Positions 40,802 to 51,644 of a DNA stretch of 64,000 bases are shown here, one piece after another. The notes under the pieces are model-generated. The model saw only the letters and a program-made list of their open reading frames with translations, was not told the DNA's origin and ran no database searches. The DNA lies in assembly GCA_002077045.2 (NCBI GenBank), contig KZ111151.1, forward strand, positions 1,294,698 to 1,358,697. Direction: 5' to 3'. Position 1 is the first letter of the stretch. Every line of letters starts with the position of its first letter. Source of the stretch: Rachicladosporium sp. CCFEE 5018. Its lineage: Eukaryota; Ascomycota; Dothideomycetes; Cladosporiales; Cladosporiaceae. The position numbers and the translations under genes were made by a program.

Positions 40802-42169
40802 TTACTTCCTCGCCATCTCCTCATCCAACAGCATCCCCTTCCTCCCGCCCCTCCAATCGTTCGTCCAAATGTGATCACTACTCGACCTCTCCTTCGGCCA
40901 TCGCCACTTCTCCTGTAATGCCCTACCCAAATCATCCCTCGTCTCCCGTATTACAACATCTGCGATTCGTTCACCAACGACCGGCAAGAACTTATAAGCA
41001 TGGCCTGACCCTCCCGTCGCAACTACGAGGTTCTTCCACTTCGGGTGGTAGTCGACAAGCCAGTCACCTTTGGGCGTGTCAGAGTACCAGCATATTCGCG
41101 TATACGACCACGGTCGCTCGGCCATGTGTGGTATGCATTGTGCTAAGAAATCACGACACGCGTCTGAGCCTTCCTTCGGGATATTGAGATGTGGGTCATC
41201 CATTCTGGTCCAGGGTAAGGACACTTCGATTTCCTCGCCTGAGTCCGAAATCTCAGGGTGAGGTATCTTCTTGAAATTTGCATAGCCATAGCCGTGCCGA
41301 GCGACTTTCAGGACTTGTTCGCGGGGTGGAATAATGAACATGCCGTTGCTGCCATTGAGCATTGTTGGGTTGTGCTCGAGTTGAGCTTGTTCTTCTGCGG
41401 TGATGTCCATATAAGCTAGGACTTGGCCGGAGGCGCTGGCTACGCCACGTAGGTCGATGAACTTGGGAGTCCAGGCACCTGCGGCGAGTATGACTAGTTC
41501 TGCATCGATCTTCGAGCCGTCTGTGAGCTCGGCACCCCTGACTGCGCTGCTGCTGTGATCGAACAGGAGACTTTCGACTTCTGCGTTCTTGAACTCCACT
41601 TGCCCAGTCGCTCTTGTCATCGCCTCCAGATACTTCATCGCCGCCTCTGCATCAGTCCAGCCCGAGGTCCAGTTACAGTACCCAGCATCTCCAGCAGCTC
41701 CATTGAAGCCATCCGCAATATCGATCATCGCGTTCCGATCCTCAAGCAGACTTACATCCGCTCCGTCTTTCCGCTTTCCAATGCTCAGCCCAAGCCTCTT
41801 GAGATTCGCCATCATTTCCCTCTGCATCTCCTCCCTCTTGCCACCAGCCTCGGCATCCTCAGCGCTGTTGACAGCTATCACGAGTCCATTTTCGTGGTAT
41901 CTTCCCTCGGCACCCCATTCTTGCCGCCACAGCTTCTGTGCTTCTATGCAGAGTGCGCTGTAGTGGTAGTCTGAGTAGTCTGCGCGGACGATGCGGGATG
42001 CATCTATCGAGGCTGCATCTGGGGCGGGGAAGGTAGAGCGGTCGACCACCGTGATCTTGGTGTGAGCATACTGGGCCCGCTGGGACAGCGCATAGGCTGT
42101 GGAGAGACCGAAGACACCGGAGCCAATGATGAGGATTGAAGAGGGGATGGGATCTTCGATGGAGCCCAT
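40802..42169 (-). CDS. FAD-dependent amine oxidase (saccharopine/fructosyl-amino-acid oxidase type)
   Basis: Single exon, 455 aa. The N-terminal Rossmann motif is SILIIGSGVFGLSTAYALS (GxGxxG at 16-21), followed by ITVVDRS for ribose binding. ELVILAAGAWTPKFIDL and the C-terminal NLVVATGGSGHAYKFLPVVG are the second FAD-contact blocks of the DAO family. Cys360 in TRICWYSDTPKGDW matches the cysteine that binds FAD covalently in monomeric sarcosine oxidase and fructosyl amine oxidases. The WYSDTP variant resembles fungal L-saccharopine oxidases and related proteins. It oxidises a secondary amine with release of H2O2, and the exact substrate is open. No PTS1 is seen (ends ARK). It is divergent from the OMS1-like gene. 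Confidence 0.88.
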   Translation of the reverse strand: MGSIEDPIPSSILIIGSGVFGLSTAYALSQRAQYAHTKITVVDRSTFPAPDAASIDASRIVRADYSDYHYSALCIEAQKLWRQEWGAEGRYHENGLVIAVNSAEDAEAGGKREEMQREMMANLKRLGLSIGKRKDGADVSLLEDRNAMIDIADGFNGAAGDAGYCNWTSGWTDAEAAMKYLEAMTRATGQVEFKNAEVESLLFDHSSSAVRGAELTDGSKIDAELVILAAGAWTPKFIDLRGVASASGQVLAYMDITAEEQAQLEHNPTMLNGSNGMFIIPPREQVLKVARHGYGYANFKKIPHPEISDSGEEIEVSLPWTRMDDPHLNIPKEGSDACRDFLAQCIPHMAERPWSYTRICWYSDTPKGDWLVDYHPKWKNLVVATGGSGHAYKFLPVVGERIADVVIRETRDDLGRALQEKWRWPKERSSSDHIWTNDWRGGRKGMLLDEEMARK

Positions 42170-42444
42170 GACGGAAGCTGATACAGTAAAGAATTGACAG
42201 AAAGATCAAACACAAGTCTGAAGAGAGAGCATGACGGTCAGACAGGGAATGCGATGTCAGCTACCTACGTGTACCTTGATCACTGTTCGTACGCCTCGAT
42301 GCGAAATGCCGATGATAGGCGTGGAGGGGTGGCATTGAGTTGATGAAGTGGAGGCTCGGGAGTGAGAGCTTCAGCAGCCGAGATCACAATGGAAATGGAG
42401 GATTGATTCAGCTCACACTTCGCTTCTCCCATCAAAAACAGCAT

Positions 42445-43566
42445 ATGTCCAGTTCAGTGAAGCGAAAGCTGCTGCGCAGTCTCACCGCTCGCCGCAATTT
42501 AACAGTATCAAGGCATGCAGGCCAATGGGTCCGCAATGCCTCTGACAGAACTCCCGCCGCAGTGTCCGGGCGCACACCAGCGTATAAGCCCTTCCAACCC
42601 ACCACCGCTTCCGGTGCGAAGGGTCCGGACAAGACGCGCCGCTCAGCAGCGCCTTACATCTTGAGCACTCTGGCTGCGGTACTTGGCTTCTACATAACCC
42701 AGCTCTCGCTCGCAGCCTCCAAGCCCCATGATGATCCTTCGATTCGCGATCTCTCGGCTCAGACAGATGTCGCCGCCCGCTACGATGAGACGGCTGATAA
42801 CTTCGACAGCGAGGTTGGCACCTCCGAAGCACTCATGGGCATCAATAAGATCCGGAGACGACTAGCCGAGCAGTGCAGAGGCCATGTGCTGGAAGTCAGC
42901 TGCGGTACCGGGAGGAATTTAGGCTACTATGATGTGAGACTGGGCAGCAAGATCGACAGTCTGACGTTCGTGGATCTGAGCGCGCCCATGGTCGACGTGT
43001 GCAAGAAGAAGTGGACGGCCCTCTATGGGCCTACCAGCGGCATCAGGAAGAAGGCAGACCTTGCTATAAGATTCCTCACTGGGTCGGCACTGGAAGCCAT
43101 GCCACCGCCACCGAAGGGCGAGAAGTATGATACGATCATACAAACGATGGGACTCTGCTCGACGGCTGCACCGATGAAGCTACTAGAGAACATGGCTGCG
43201 CATCTCAGCACGACTTCCCCAGATGCGAGGATCCTGCTGCTGGAGCACGGCAGAAGCTACCAGGACTGGCTCAACAACATCTTGGACAAGTCCGCTGCCA
43301 AGCATGCGGAGATTCACGGCTGCTGGTTCAATAGAGACATTGGTGCACTTGTAGAGGAAGCCGCTGACCGGAGTGGGCTCGAGGTGGTCAAGGAGCATAG
43401 GCAGCATCTTGGTACCACCTGGGTGTACGAGCTTCGCTTCAAGAGCGCAGCAAGCATCGTAGTGCCAATCGAAATTGCAAAAGAACAGCCTGCGAGTGAT
43501 GAAGCTGTCGAAGAGGCCGCACCCGAGGGCAGCTTTGGCTGGCGTGGCCTTCTTGGCTGGAAGTGA
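42445..43566 (+). CDS. OMS1: Oms1-like mitochondrial methyltransferase
   Basis: 373 aa from ATG 42445; upstream in-frame codons lack an obvious function. Residues 1-65 are basic and Ser/Arg-rich without acidic residues until about 33, like a mitochondrial presequence. A transmembrane helix lies at about 68-90 (AAPYILSTLAAVLGFYITQL). The class I SAM-binding motif I is HVLEVSCGTGRNLGYY (about 147-162). Later blocks are TFVDLSAPMVDVCKKKW and YDTIIQTMGLCSTAAP. This layout fits yeast Oms1, an inner-membrane protein with a methyltransferase domain that suppresses oxa1 mutants. The substrate is unknown. The tail is acidic with a terminal WRGLLGWK. Confidence 0.87.
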   Translation: MSSSVKRKLLRSLTARRNLTVSRHAGQWVRNASDRTPAAVSGRTPAYKPFQPTTASGAKGPDKTRRSAAPYILSTLAAVLGFYITQLSLAASKPHDDPSIRDLSAQTDVAARYDETADNFDSEVGTSEALMGINKIRRRLAEQCRGHVLEVSCGTGRNLGYYDVRLGSKIDSLTFVDLSAPMVDVCKKKWTALYGPTSGIRKKADLAIRFLTGSALEAMPPPPKGEKYDTIIQTMGLCSTAAPMKLLENMAAHLSTTSPDARILLLEHGRSYQDWLNNILDKSAAKHAEIHGCWFNRDIGALVEEAADRSGLEVVKEHRQHLGTTWVYELRFKSAASIVVPIEIAKEQPASDEAVEEAAPEGSFGWRGLLGWK

Positions 43567-43866
43567 GCTGCTCTGAAACCCTGGCAAGCAGGCTCTTTAC
43601 GCTTCTAGATCACTTGATCGCTTTGGTAGTGACTTGTGCATGAAAGACATCGGCCTACGACGCGCAGCTCGGACTGGTGGATCGAATCAGCTACACGCGT
43701 GCTCAATACACTGAGGTCAGTCAGCATCCTTCCCTCCACGCTGCGCTCCCCTACAGCACACCATGATGATATTACAAAAGTCAAAATATGTTTCAAGACG
43801 GGACGGAGAGAGCAATCTCATTGAATGATACAATTCTATCTGATGTCATATGCAATTCCCATTACA

Positions 43867-45298
43867 CTATATTCGCTTCCTCAACCCAGACCTGCGCTGA
43901 CCATCTTCAGACTCTGCTGCCCCCTCACCGCCTTTTAATGGACTCTTCACCTGCGGCTTCAACGCCAACTTCGGCTGCTCGATCTCTTCCAATCCTATCC
44001 CAGCATTGATCGCGGCTAGGTTCCGTCCGCCCCAATGGCAGTTCCAGAAAGTCAGCAGCGCATACATCTTGATGAAGCTGTGGAAGTAAGCGAACGCGAA
44101 GTATCCTGACAGCATCCTCAAGTCCTCGGGATGACGCAGGAAGTATGGTGTCAGCTTTACCAGCTTAGTGGCGAAAACCCAGCCAAGCAATATGAGCAGA
44201 GCTTGCTGACTTCCGTAAGGCGAAGTCCAGAGCAGGTACGCAAGCAAGGCATCATTGAACAGCGCGAAGTTGAAGAAGCTAGTGATGTACACAGCGTATA
44301 CACACCATGGCTGTGCTCTCCAGACTGTACGATCAGTGAATAAGCTGCAGCTGTTACTGCGCCAAGTCGTACGGACCCAACGTAGACACTGCTGCATGAA
44401 CTTTGGGTACGTGCCGAGAGTGGTCTCGATCCTGGAAGCTGGAGAATACTGGATCTTGATCTTCCAGCCACGAGTAACTTCGAAGCGGGTGATAAAGTTG
44501 TCGTCATCTGGCCCCAGCGGACTGCACAGGCTGAAGAAGAAGCGCTCGTCGGTGAAGCCTTTTTAGGAACTCAGGGTCTTGCAGAATCTTGGTGCGATGC
44601 AGAGACGTTCGGCCAGAGATCACAAAGACACCGCCATCGACTGCGTTTGTGGATCTGATCTCGAAGTTGTGGCGCTCGAGGTAGATGGCGCCGAGCATGT
44701 TCCAGTAGCTACGGATGTTGAAGCCGATGTCAGTACGGCGGACGCGCTTGTTTGTTCCGACCGCGCCGATCTCTGGATTCTCGAATGGAGCCACCGCATT
44801 GCGAAGGAAGGTCTTGGGCCAGAAGACATGGTCGTCTAGCAAGACTGTGATCTTAGTCTTCACGTGCGGGATCGCGGTAGCGACTTGAGCACGCTTATGC
44901 GCAATTGGGCTAAGGAGCACAGTGATCTCGGTGTACGGATGCAGGGTGCGGTAAGGCTCGAAGTACTCTTCGCACAGCTTAGCATTATCAGCTCCCACCG
45001 TGACGACGAGCGATTGCGCTGGCCGATTGCGCAGACAAGTTTCAATGCATTCCCGGAAATCCACATTCTCCGGATCAACGGTCGGCAATATTACCGTGCA
45101 ATCGGAGGGCTTGATCTTCGGGTTTGCTGGCACTGGACTCGGGCGATACAGCCAGAAGGCTATAAGATGTACAACCAGGCGGAGATACCGGAAGACGAAA
45201 AGCGCCGTGAACCAGAAAAGAGGATGCTGGTAGCCAAGCCATAGCTGTTCGGTCACAGCGTCGATCGTCTGGCGTGCTGCTAGGGCGAGAGAGTCCAT
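43867..45298 (-). CDS. GT2 family polysaccharide synthase with a one-base frameshift
   Basis: From ATG 45298 the frame gives an N-terminal membrane segment (YQHPLFWFTALFVFRYLRLVV), CTVILPTVDPENVDF, the donor-binding TVLLDDHVFWPKTF (Asp155/156) and a GGVFVISGRTSLHRTKILQD block. After EFLK (residue 246) the frame ends 19 codons on. A shift by one base at the A5 run 44560-44564 resumes GFTDERFFFSLCSPLGPDDDNFITRF, then CLRWVRTTWRSN (the Q/RxxRW motif) and C-terminal membrane helices to the stop at 43867. Catalytic motifs are therefore split across two frames. The family includes fungal GT2/Cps1-type synthases related to hyaluronan synthase, needed in some fungi for surface polysaccharide and hyphal growth. 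This could be a dead copy, a read error or +1 slippage. Confidence 0.85.
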
Positions 45299-46402
45299 GC
45301 TGCTGGTCGCACAAGGCGTGCTGGGTGGCTGGCGGCGCCATGCTTGGCGGCGACGAGGGTGTCAAGGCCATGGGAGAGACAATGGACGCTCGTTGCGGAA
45401 ATTGGGGACAAAGAGGAGTGGTGGAGGTGAGGAAAATGTACCTTGCCACTGCTCAAGTGCTTGGAGCGGCGACGCACAAGGACGAGTCGACTGATCGAGA
45501 CTGCTGGACAAAGGCAAGATCTACCACCTTACGGATAAGCGCTCGACAGGAGTCGACTACCACCACGAGATAGCTAACGTAGACGAATTGTTTTTGCTCT
45601 GTCAGTTATATGCATCGTGGCTCCAGCTCTGGTCAGCTCATCCACATTAGCGAAGTGCAATGCTGCCATTCCTGTAAAAGTTGCAAGTTTAATGTAGGTC
45701 ACTGACAAGTCTGCACCATCCCACCATATTGAAACCTCGATACACTATTGCAATTGTCGTCACAGTAGCATCGGAGTCTTCCGACTTGTGCGGAGACGAA
45801 GGCGAGCTACACGGATCGATCTACAAAGGCTCCAAGAAGGCGAGAGTATGTCCCTCAAGGACGGACCTTGCGAGGAAGTACGAGCACATTGTCATCGAGA
45901 GAGGGCAGGCTATGGCTTCTGGGTTTACTATGTGGCATCCAAAAACAGGGCACGGTACGTCAAGGGCGATACAAAGCAGAGGGAGGTGAACAGGTAAAGT
46001 CGACTTCAACAGTGCCAAGACTTGTTCATCGTTCCTTCCTTGCCACTTATGTATGTGCTTCGTGCTTGCCTACGATGGCCCCTTCTGCGACTATGGTGTC
46101 GGGACAGCAAGTAGACTGCGGGCCATTGATGTGAATGAGCGTGAGGCGCCTCTTCGGTTCTTGTACAGTCTACGTTGCCCTCTGTTGCCGTCCTGCGTGC
46201 TCAGAGAGCTATTGTGATGATACTACATGCTGCTTTCCCGTCTTGACGGTCTCGCTGGATCTGAGACTCGCACATTGCCTGTTGCCTACCACGTCCCGTC
46301 GTTCGGGCTTGCGCCCAACAGCCTTGTTTACTGATACACATACTACAACTGCTGGTTGTTACTCCTGCATCTCGATCGTAGGGTCGATTGCCAGCTCGCC
46401 GC
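45299..46402. other. Intergenic, no gene recognised
   Basis: About 1.1 kb. Plus-strand ORFs at 45729-46134 and 46135-46527 overlap without recognisable features. It holds the GT2 promoter and the 3' end of the GDS1-type gene. Confidence 0.4.
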
Positions 46403-47833
46403 TCAGTAGTCATCGAACATGTCCTCCAACTCTGCCACACCGATGTTTTCGGGGCTTTGGAGGCTCTCCCACTCCAGCGCAGCGTCTCCAAGCTCGAATG
46501 ATGCACCGCCCAGTGTGTCGATGCTGAGCTTCGCTTCGTCCATCTGCACGTCCTCAGTCTCCTTCTTGACTGGGCTCATCGACTTGCCGGCACCCATGCT
46601 CTCCTCTTGTGCACGTATGACTGGACTGCTGAACTCCATGCCCGACGCTTCCACTTTGAGGCACTCGGCGTGTTCAAACAGCTCCAGTGCGGCCGCGGCA
46701 GCGCTCTGCTCAGTCTCCTCTTCAGCCATCTCCACGGAGAAGACCACCTCGTTCTCCTCATCCCTCTCCGCGCCAGTCACAGCATCCGCTTCGACCTCCA
46801 TCTTGACGTCCTCTTCGCTCTTCCGTCTAAGGCGCGCAGCCTCGTGAAGTAGATTTGCTGTCTGTTTGAAATCCCGTTCCTCGTGCTCGAGCTGCGGGCT
46901 CACGGCACGGCGATTGTGCGACAAATTTGTAGTGGTAGGCGGGTGTTCGCGCGGTACGGACCCGGATGCCGAGAAGGAGCGCGTGTGCGTCGGTGGGCCA
47001 TCGGTGTCCAGCTCTGGGCTCGATAGGTCGACTTCCGGACTTGGCGACAGAGCTGTCCGAGCGCGGATGAATGTCTCGTTGGCATCCTCGTCTTCGTCTG
47101 CTGCGGAGGCGGAGGACAGCGACGGTGAGATGATGCGGGCGGCGGGTTTTGCGATGATCGCGGGCGGGTGATCGGGTATCGGTTGATGAGGTGTGGTGGT
47201 CAGGTAGAAGTAGAGCCGTCGGGGGTAGACCGGTGAGAGGTCCTTGGCCAAGGGACAGGGTGAGATTGCGGGCCAGGAGCGGTGAAGGTAAGCTGTCAGG
47301 CGGGACGAGATGAGAGCGGATGGGTTAGCAGATCTGCGGCACACGTCAGTAGGTAATTCAACATATATTTGTGGGGAGGGAGGCACGTACCTCTCCACGG
47401 CAGGCACGTTGGTCGCAAGTACGGCGGCAAGCTCCTTCACCAAATGAGGTCGGTTGCCAGTCTTCTCCAGTTGTCGCAGTGCGCCGACGACAATGTCGTC
47501 ACTGATGCCCTCCGTATCAATCTTGTTGTCGCCTTCGCGACCAGGCGAAGGAGGTGGTGACAGCGCCAGTGCGCGCTTCGGCATGGGGTCCTCCTTGAAG
47601 CGCACGCATGTCGTCCTTGGCGGGCTCATCGCACCTGCCGTCGGCGACACAGCTCCATGCGACCGCTTCGACTTCTTGACGGGAGGTTCATCGCCTTCGA
47701 CGATGGTGCTGGGCGGTGAGGGATGCGACGCCGTGCGCGATCGTTTTGGCAGCGTGATACCGAGCTCGGATAATGAGAGTGATTTCCGCCGTGTGTTATA
47801 TGGCATCGTCGCGTGTGCTGCGTGTGAAGTCAT
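46403..47833 (-). CDS. GDS1-type winged-helix domain protein
   Basis: Exons on the minus strand are 47833..47391 and 47333..46403. The intron 47390-47334 (GTACGT ... CTGAC ... CCGCAG) is 57 nt without stops. Splicing joins VPAVER to SANPSALISSRL, giving 457 aa. The domain at about 105-215 (IDTEGISDDIVVGALRQLEKTGNRPHLVKELA, ISSRLTAYLHRSW, YPRRLYFYLTT) is the conserved winged helix of Gds1-like fungal proteins. The N-terminus has SLSELGITLPKRSRTA, and the C-terminal half is acidic and Ser/Pro-rich and ends in ELEDMFDDY. It is likely a nuclear regulator; yeast GDS1 affects growth on glycerol. An alternative start is ATG 47806. Confidence 0.82.
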   Translation of the reverse strand: MTSHAAHATMPYNTRRKSLSLSELGITLPKRSRTASHPSPPSTIVEGDEPPVKKSKRSHGAVSPTAGAMSPPRTTCVRFKEDPMPKRALALSPPPSPGREGDNKIDTEGISDDIVVGALRQLEKTGNRPHLVKELAAVLATNVPAVERYVPPSPQIYVELPTDVCRRSANPSALISSRLTAYLHRSWPAISPCPLAKDLSPVYPRRLYFYLTTTPHQPIPDHPPAIIAKPAARIISPSLSSASAADEDEDANETFIRARTALSPSPEVDLSSPELDTDGPPTHTRSFSASGSVPREHPPTTTNLSHNRRAVSPQLEHEERDFKQTANLLHEAARLRRKSEEDVKMEVEADAVTGAERDEENEVVFSVEMAEEETEQSAAAAALELFEHAECLKVEASGMEFSSPVIRAQEESMGAGKSMSPVKKETEDVQMDEAKLSIDTLGGASFELGDAALEWESLQSPENIGVAELEDMFDDY

Positions 47834-50043
47834 GGTCGCTGTTGCCTCGCTGCGATAGAGTCGACGACAGCGGCGTGTGCTGGTCGCGGTGTGCTGACCG
47901 CGTTTACAGTCGACAAATAATATTGATGGCAGGCGGGAATGCTGCTACCGAGCTAGGCGGCGACGGCGTTTTACTGGGTATGCCGGCACTGCATATGCGG
48001 GCCTAATGCAAGGTGAGACGTGAAGCAGGAGGGCAGTATCGACAGGTCGTGTGAGGATGATGTCGATGGTGGTGTTGATGCCGTTGACGACCGATGGTAA
48101 CGGTGTGTTGAGGGATGTGCCGCCGAGAAGTTCAGGAGGCGATGATGCAGTTCTGTTGCAATCCGGGATCCACAGGGCTGCGATGATGGGAATTTGGGGA
48201 GCTGTCTCGTGCATGCGTCCGAGGAAGACCAGCCGCTATCCCCGACACGCTTCTCCCTGCTTCACGTTGTGTGATAGGTATATGTCTGAACGATAACTGG
48301 ATCATCTTGTATAGCAACTTGTAGAGGAAGAAACGCATCATGGCAAACACCTCTCAAGGTTCAACGCCGGGCCACGACTCCAGCAGGCGCTAGAGGCGGG
48401 ATGAATACGGATGATTGAAGTTTCGGGGCTTGAGCCCGACGCCCGCCAAACGCCATCACCACCTCGTGCGACTGGCGCAACATAACGCGTTTGCTGACTA
48501 TGCTGCCATGCGGCAAGCCGCCAGCGGAAGTGCCGTCGTGGGCGCTTCGCTTTACGACTCTGTTCATTGTCGGAATGCGTACTCTGTGAGCAACACTCGA
48601 GCGCATTCAGAGGTCATTCGAGACACGATATCACACAAAATCCATCACCACGCTTCCCCGTATCTGCAGCTACCGCGTTCACGGCAGACAGGAGCGATCG
48701 ACAAAGAAAGCAATACCACATCCTATCACAGAGCTCCGTCTGTATGCACCCCTGATGCGAGCTGCGGACAGGTGCAGTAGGTTGGCGCTCCGAAGTTCGA
48801 GAATGCAGCTAAGAAAACATGTCCTGAGTCGCGTGCCTTGCTGACCGCAAGTTCACCGTCGTCCTGCCTGTAATCACTCGGCAAGGTTGTACTTGCGAAG
48901 ACGCAGCGAGTACATTCCTTCGCAGTCATCCTACATCGATTGCCATGTCCCGTAGCGGCTATCCTGGCCGTTGTACAAATTGGAGCTTTCGACCACCTGA
49001 AGTCTCGCGGAGTGCACACCGTTCGTGTGGACAGCATACGGAACTTTTGTCCGGCGTGCTCTCGAAGGTCGCAACGATGCACGTCACAGCCACGCGGTCG
49101 ACAAGATGAGCGCACCACTAGCGAAGCCGACGCGAATGACAAACGTTAGTCTATACTACACCCTCGCAACTGAACGCAGCCAGCGGTACCTGGGAGAGCT
49201 GCTAGAAGATACAACTATCTCGTCGACAACGTACGTACTGATTGCTACCGCGGCGCTGCATGTATCAGCATTATCCACCACAACGAGTCGCTGAGAAGCG
49301 CGCTACATGTGTCACCCGCTGGAATGCCTATTCCATTGACATGCGGATCCGTAACGCTGTGTTTAGTCATCTACATGCCAGCCTCACACTTGGCACTGGA
49401 ATGCTACGCGGAATGCACGTGGCTGGACCGATATGTATCACGTTGCTTGGTATCCACATTCAACCCAAAGTCATAGTACGGTTATCTGGGACGATGACAG
49501 TGACAGCAGCGAGCGAAATTCTCCATTTGGACGTCACAAATTTGCTTTGAGAGCCGTTTGCTTAAAGGCTTAGCTCGCTCGGGGAGCCATGGGTACGACC
49601 TGCGTTGGCCCTCCCTCGGTGAGTGTCTTACACCTGACCATCAAGTGCGATCGTACGTAATCTCAGAGAGCAGCTCCGCGACTCACTCGCCGTATCGTGT
49701 CCTCAGCTCGATGACAAGTCGCGACCATGACGTGAGTGGTCCCTTTGTTCAGTCACTGAGCTATACCTTTGTTCTGCTCCAGAATGGCGCATGGCGTATG
49801 TGCGCGGCTGCTGTCGATGCTTTCAGCAGCTTCTCATACACATCTGAAAGCGGCCTTCCAGCGTCGACTTGCAAACGCCACTGAACGCAGAACACTATTC
49901 GCCGTACAAGAGCAACTCCTACAGTAAGTCTACTCGAGCTATTGTTCCCTTGTATTCTTCTCCACTTCATCTCTCTTACGTCGGATTACCTCTGTTGGTT
50001 GTCTTGTCTCGCCATCCTCGCGACCTGCAACAAGCCACCCAAC
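47834..50043. other. Gene-sparse 2.2-kb segment upstream of a secreted repeat protein
   Basis: No coding region is supported. ORFs are short, overlapping and featureless on both strands. Gene-sparse flanks are common around secreted, fast-evolving fungal genes, such as the one that follows. Confidence 0.45.
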
Positions 50044-51644
50044 ATGCATTTCCGTGAACTCATCTGCTTCTCTGCTCTTGCTACCCTTGCTGTGGTCGCC
50101 ACTCCGGGCGTCGCCAAGCAAGTCCCGGCACCGAAATGGGACAAGTACGCTGGTGAGCGTCAAGGTGCGCCAGCCAAGGGCGGGTTCCACGGTCATCAGG
50201 CCCGCGAGGCTGAGGCAGCCAACGCCCATGGCTGGAAGGACGCCCACGGCCAGCCGTACAACCCACATGCTCCTCACCACGCCCGCGATGCTGCCTCCAC
50301 TGCGGCTGGTGCTTGGGCAAAGCCTTCCGAATGGGCTTCTTGGCTTTCGTCTCAGCTCCCCAAGGTGACTGGTTCTTCCCACCCAACTGCACACCCAACC
50401 GCCCGCCCTGCCTTTGCTCCCCAGCACGGCCAGCAACATGGCGCCCATCACGCCCGTGACGCAGAGGCCGAGGCTTACCGCTTCAACAGTCCTCCCTCGC
50501 ACTACGAGAACCACGGCAACGCTCATCATGCACGCGACGCTGAGGCAGGACACTTCACTCCTCCTCAGCACTACCAAGCCCACAACCCGCACCACGCCCG
50601 CGACGCCGAGGCCGAGCCGGTGAACTTCCCACCCCACCCAGGAGGCAAGTTCGACCATGCCAGCGACTGGCACAAGGACTTCCTTGCGGCTCACGGCGTC
50701 AAGCACACCGCGCGTGACGCTCTCGCCGACGAGGACTCCTTCGAAGACAACGTTGACTTTTCAAACGACGGTTACGCGGAGGCTGAAGACGAGGATGAGC
50801 ACCTCCAGGCTCGCGCGGCCAAGCCGCCTGCTTTCCATCCTCAGTTCAATGAGCATGGCTCCAAGGGCAACCAGCACCACGCCCGTGACGCTTCGCCAGA
50901 GCCAAAGTACCCTGCACACCCCGATGGCAAGGAGTTCGACCACAACAGCGACTGGCACAAGGCTTTCCTCGCCGCCCACGGCGTCAAGCACAATGCTCGT
51001 GATGCTGAGCCAGAGGCTGAGGCTATGAAGTATCCTGCTCACCCGGGCGGAAAGTTCGATCACGCTAGCGACTGGCACAAGGAGTTCCTCGCCGCTCACG
51101 GCGTGAAGCACAACGCTCGCAGCGCTGACGAGGCGCTGGAGTTTGAGGAGGAGACTGTTGATACTTCGGACGAGGGCTATGAATTGCACGAACGCGATGT
51201 TGAGGAGGCCGAGCCGCTCTCGTACGAAAGCTATGGTGCCGAGGATGAGGACAAGCTCTTCGCCCGCGATGCCCGCAATGCCTTCCAACCTGGGTCTGGC
51301 GCACATCCCACCGTGAACGCCGATGTACGCCTCCACCCCGTCTCCTCTGCGCTTCACACACACCGACAGCAGTCACAGTACTACGACTCTCAAGAGCATG
51401 TCGACTTTCTCGCCCGCCATGGCATCAAGCTAACCGTCCCGTCAAGCGCCGCACCTGAGGCTACTGAGACTCCATCGCTACAGTGAGTTTGCCTGTCATC
51501 ATGGCCCTCGATTCGCGGACACTTACTGATGCGATAGGTAGGGCGAGATTCGTGCCTCTTAAGCCAAAGCAGCAGGTGCCAACTAAGCCGGCACCGGCGA
51601 AGCCAAGTAAGGGTGGGTTTGGAGGTTTGAAGTTTCCTTGGTAG
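50044..51644 (+). CDS. Secreted His-rich tandem-repeat protein, possible processed precursor
   Basis: Exons are 50044..51482 and 51542..51644 (intron 51483-51541, donor GTGAGT, acceptor GGTAG), giving 513 aa. ATG 50044 begins a signal peptide (MHFRELICFSALATLAVVA). The mature part has no cysteine and many histidines. Three long repeats share FDHxSDWHKxFLAAHGVKHxAR (about residues 203-224, 298-319, 338-359), and a decayed fourth reads EHVDFLARHGIKL (451-463). About a dozen sites have the form (H/L/N)xAR followed by an acidic or Ala-rich spacer such as DAEAE, starting at residues 54, 81, 138, 164, 186, 224, 257, 281, 319, 359 and 408. The pattern recalls precursors cut after a basic residue and trimmed by Ste13-like dipeptidases. 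I do not know the family. Exon 2 ends SKGGFGGLKFPW. Confidence 0.72.
50640..51130 (+). repeat. Three in-frame coding repeats of about 40 residues
   Basis: The DNA around 50641-50720, 50924-51002 and 51042-51121 encodes near-identical units with the core SDWHKxFLAAHGVKH. Unit 3 differs from unit 1 by few residues. The spacing is irregular (long acidic linkers between units 1 and 2), so this is a dispersed repeat rather than a perfect array. Confidence 0.9.

Noticed and set aside
44500..44600. Intron explaining the GT2 frame change
   Set aside because: No donor and acceptor pair restores the frame without deleting the conserved ISGRTSLHRTKIL block, so a one-base shift is the simpler reading.
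47834..50043. Several short ORFs suggesting a small secreted gene upstream of the repeat protein
   Set aside because: None begins with a signal peptide or has supported splice sites.
49939..50706. 255-codon minus-strand ORF opposite the repeat protein
   Set aside because: It is antisense to a clear signal peptide plus repeats and shows mirrored low complexity only.
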